Positions 7,314-8,819 of a stretch of 8,819 nucleotides of DNA are shown piece by piece. The notes under the pieces were generated by a model. It did no database searches. It was not told where the DNA came from and worked only from the letters and a program-made list of their open reading frames with translations. How positions within the stretch are numbered: the stretch's first letter is position 1; each line of letters starts with the position of its first letter. This stretch comes from Bacilli bacterium (GTDB taxonomy: Bacteria; Bacillota_I; Bacilli_A; RF39; UBA660): the NCBI GenBank assembly GCA_028685445.1, contig JAQUDY010000037.1:1-8819 (forward strand), in the 5' to 3' direction. A program made the position numbers and the translations under genes.

Positions 7314-8519
7314 TTGATGAGTAATGGTTTTTTAATTGTAGAAGTTTATGATAATAACATAAAAGCGCCTTTAGAAAGTGCTGTAGTTCAGATTTTAGGT
7401 GAAAATACTGATATAATCGTTCAAACTAATGAGAATGGAAAAACTGAAAGTATAACTTTAGCTGCACCTGATATAAAATATTCTTTAGAGCCACAAAAAG
7501 ACGTTAGGCCTTATTCTATTTATAGCTTAAAAATTAGTAAACCCGGTTATAAAACCTTCATTATTGAAGGAGTAGAAGTTTTTCCTAGTGAAACTTCTCT
7601 TCAAAAAGTCTTTCTGGAGAAAGGCCAAGATATTGAATATGAAGAATTACCTCCTCATGTATTATGGGGAAATTATCCTCAAAAAATTGATGAAGATATT
7701 TTATTAAATAATAATGTGAGAAACAGAGTATATCCTGAGGTATTTATTCCTGAATATATAATTGTGCATGATGGAGTTCCTAGTAATTCTAGTGCTCGCA
7801 ATTATATTGTCAGTTTTCCTGATTATATTAAAAACGTTGCTTCTTCTGAAATATATAGTACCTGGCCTTTAGAAACAATAAAAGCTAATGTTTTAGCTAT
7901 TATTTCATTTACATTAAATAGAGTGTTTACAGAATGGTATCCTTCAAGAGGATATAATTTCACTATCACATCATCAACTGCTTATGATCAAAAATATACG
8001 CAAGGAAGAACTATTTTCTTGCCAATCTCTGAAGTAGTTGATGATATATTTAATAATTATTTAAGTTTAACTGACTCACAGGTTCCCTTTTTTGCACAAT
8101 ATAATGATGGCGTAAAAACTAACAATAAAGGGTGGTTATCTCAGTGGGGCTCAAAATCACTTGGTGATCAAGGATATAGTGCGTTAAGAATTGTTAGATA
8201 TTATTATGATCCTAATATGACAATAAAAAAAGCAAACGATATTATTGGTTTGCCTTTATCTTTTCCTGGCTTTAATTTAAGCAAAGGTTCATGCGGAGAA
8301 TATGTGCAAAAAATTCAAAATGAGTTAAACAGAATTAGCAATAACTATCCTGCTATTCCCAAAATAATTCCTGCTAACGGACAATATAATGATTCTACAA
8401 AAAAGTCTGTAGAAAAATTTCAACAAGTTTTTAATTTGCCAATTACAGGAATAATTAATTTTGCAACTTGGTATAAAATATCTTATATTTATGTAGCTGT
8501 TTCAAAAATGATTAATTAG
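7314..8519 (+). CDS. SpoIID-family lytic-transglycosylase-like protein with N-terminal beta-sandwich and C-terminal PG_binding_1 domain
   Basis: Probable glycan-strand-cleaving or peptidoglycan-binding protein of 401 residues. Domains: a transthyretin/carboxypeptidase-regulatory-like beta-sandwich (about 5-102, with SKPGYKTFIIEGVEVFP typical of that fold); a SpoIID/LytB-like region (about 145-300); a PG_binding_1 domain (about 323-395, with YVQKIQNEL, GQYNDSTKKSVEKFQ and GIINFATW). SpoIID landmarks are VASSEI (E179 at the catalytic glutamate position of SpoIID), WPLETIKANVLAIISFTLNRV, and LSQWGSKSLGDQGYSALRIVRYYY near the end. The two cysteines reported to bind zinc in Clostridioides difficile SpoIID appear replaced by S220 and D225, so activity is uncertain. 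No signal peptide or membrane segment is visible, unlike true SpoIID. The start may be TTG at 7314 (seven bases after AAAGGA) or ATG at 7317 (ten bases); numbering is from TTG. It is divergent from the amidase and its stop overlaps the convergent DUF2935-like gene. Confidence 0.8.
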   Translation: MMSNGFLIVEVYDNNIKAPLESAVVQILGENTDIIVQTNENGKTESITLAAPDIKYSLEPQKDVRPYSIYSLKISKPGYKTFIIEGVEVFPSETSLQKVFLEKGQDIEYEELPPHVLWGNYPQKIDEDILLNNNVRNRVYPEVFIPEYIIVHDGVPSNSSARNYIVSFPDYIKNVASSEIYSTWPLETIKANVLAIISFTLNRVFTEWYPSRGYNFTITSSTAYDQKYTQGRTIFLPISEVVDDIFNNYLSLTDSQVPFFAQYNDGVKTNNKGWLSQWGSKSLGDQGYSALRIVRYYYDPNMTIKKANDIIGLPLSFPGFNLSKGSCGEYVQKIQNELNRISNNYPAIPKIIPANGQYNDSTKKSVEKFQQVFNLPITGIINFATWYKISYIYVAVSKMIN

Positions 8520-8819
8520 GTCAAACTCTTAAATGTTTCTAATTGATAATTTATATAATTTGATTCTCTTAAAATATGATCATTTAATAATGGGATTGCA
8601 GATGCATAATAATTATTGTATATTAAATTTTGAATTAAACTTTTATTATAGAGTGTGAATTCTTGATTTGTTTTTATCATTGTCGAATTAAAATCATCTA
8701 TAATAGTAGGTGAAATTTGATCATCGAATTTAGTTGAAATCTCATCTATTCTTTTTTCACATTCCTCTAAAGGAGAAAGGTGTTTAAAATTTATAGGAAA
8801 AGTCATTTCTTTTATATAA
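8516..8819 (-). CDS. C-terminal part of a DUF2935-like (helical, possibly metal-binding) protein, 5'-truncated by window edge
   Basis: The last 100 or so residues of a mostly helical protein. Numbered from the Met at 8806, the end SAIPLLNDHILRES (D76, H77, R80, E81) resembles the C-terminal landmark of DUF2935 proteins (PLLxDHxxREAxH), a poorly characterised, mainly Bacillota family with a ferritin-like helical bundle. EMTFPINFKHLSPLEE near the beginning resembles the inner E-M-x-F-P ... L-x-P-x-E landmark. That match starts before the Met at 8806. The frame stays open to the window edge (Tyr-Ile-Lys-Glu upstream) and there is no convincing Shine-Dalgarno, so the Met is probably internal. The family's usual His after REA/S-N appears to be Tyr84, so metal binding may be altered. 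The family match is from memory of short motifs and is moderate. Its stop (8516-8518) is interlocked with the SpoIID-like stop. Confidence 0.55.
   Translation of the reverse strand, partial: YIKEMTFPINFKHLSPLEECEKRIDEISTKFDDQISPTIIDDFNSTMIKTNQEFTLYNKSLIQNLIYNNYYASAIPLLNDHILRESNYINYQLETFKSLT

Noticed and set aside
4712..8519. Amidase and neighbour as a prophage lysis cassette
   Set aside because: There is no holin, no structural phage gene and no integrase, and the SpoIID-like partner points to a cellular sporulation context.
1..8819. Mycoplasma-type genetic code (TGA as Trp), suggested by the very low GC
   Set aside because: Conserved tryptophans in the LysM and PG_binding_1 domains are encoded by TGG and full-length domains are read without any in-frame TGA.

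Overview
The window comes from a very AT-rich, low-GC Bacillota-type bacterium, most likely an uncultured spore-former or a close relative. This rests on AddA-type recombination machinery, LysM and PG_binding_1 wall enzymes, a SpoIID-family protein, a DUF2935-like fragment and a sigma-K-like promoter motif. All tryptophans are encoded by TGG and no reading frame needs TGA read as Trp, so the standard bacterial code applies (no mycoplasma-type code). The species cannot be fixed from the sequence alone. There are six protein-coding genes, two of them cut by the window edges. No RNA gene, insertion sequence, CRISPR array or tRNA was seen. No stretch longer than about 110 bases is without a gene. 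LEFT (1-4333, + strand): the large 3' part of addA, the helicase-nuclease subunit of the AddAB recombination enzyme, followed after 62 bases by a compact 455-residue SF1 helicase of the helicase IV type. Both are probably DNA-repair proteins. MIDDLE (4317-7204, - strand): a small secreted or membrane-anchored four-cysteine protein of unknown role, lying downstream of an 830-residue N-acetylmuramoyl-L-alanine amidase. The amidase carries four PG_binding_1 repeats, an Amidase_3 catalytic core and five LysM repeats. RIGHT (7205-8819): a 109-base divergent intergenic region, then a + strand gene for a SpoIID-family (lytic-transglycosylase-like) protein with a C-terminal PG_binding_1 domain, and finally the C-terminal part of a DUF2935-like protein on the - strand. 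The most interesting unit is the divergent amidase/SpoIID-like pair. In sporulation, SpoIIP (amidase/endopeptidase) strips peptides from peptidoglycan and SpoIID cuts the denuded glycan. Here a different amidase family and a divergent SpoIID-like domain sit back to back, both with peptidoglycan-binding modules and neither with a signal peptide. The region upstream of the SpoIID-like gene carries a good match to the sigma-K promoter pattern. Together these suggest a late-sporulation or mother-cell wall-degrading module. That role is inference; the domain assignments are read from motifs. Genes are tightly packed: both convergent gene pairs overlap at their 3' ends (17 and 3 bases).
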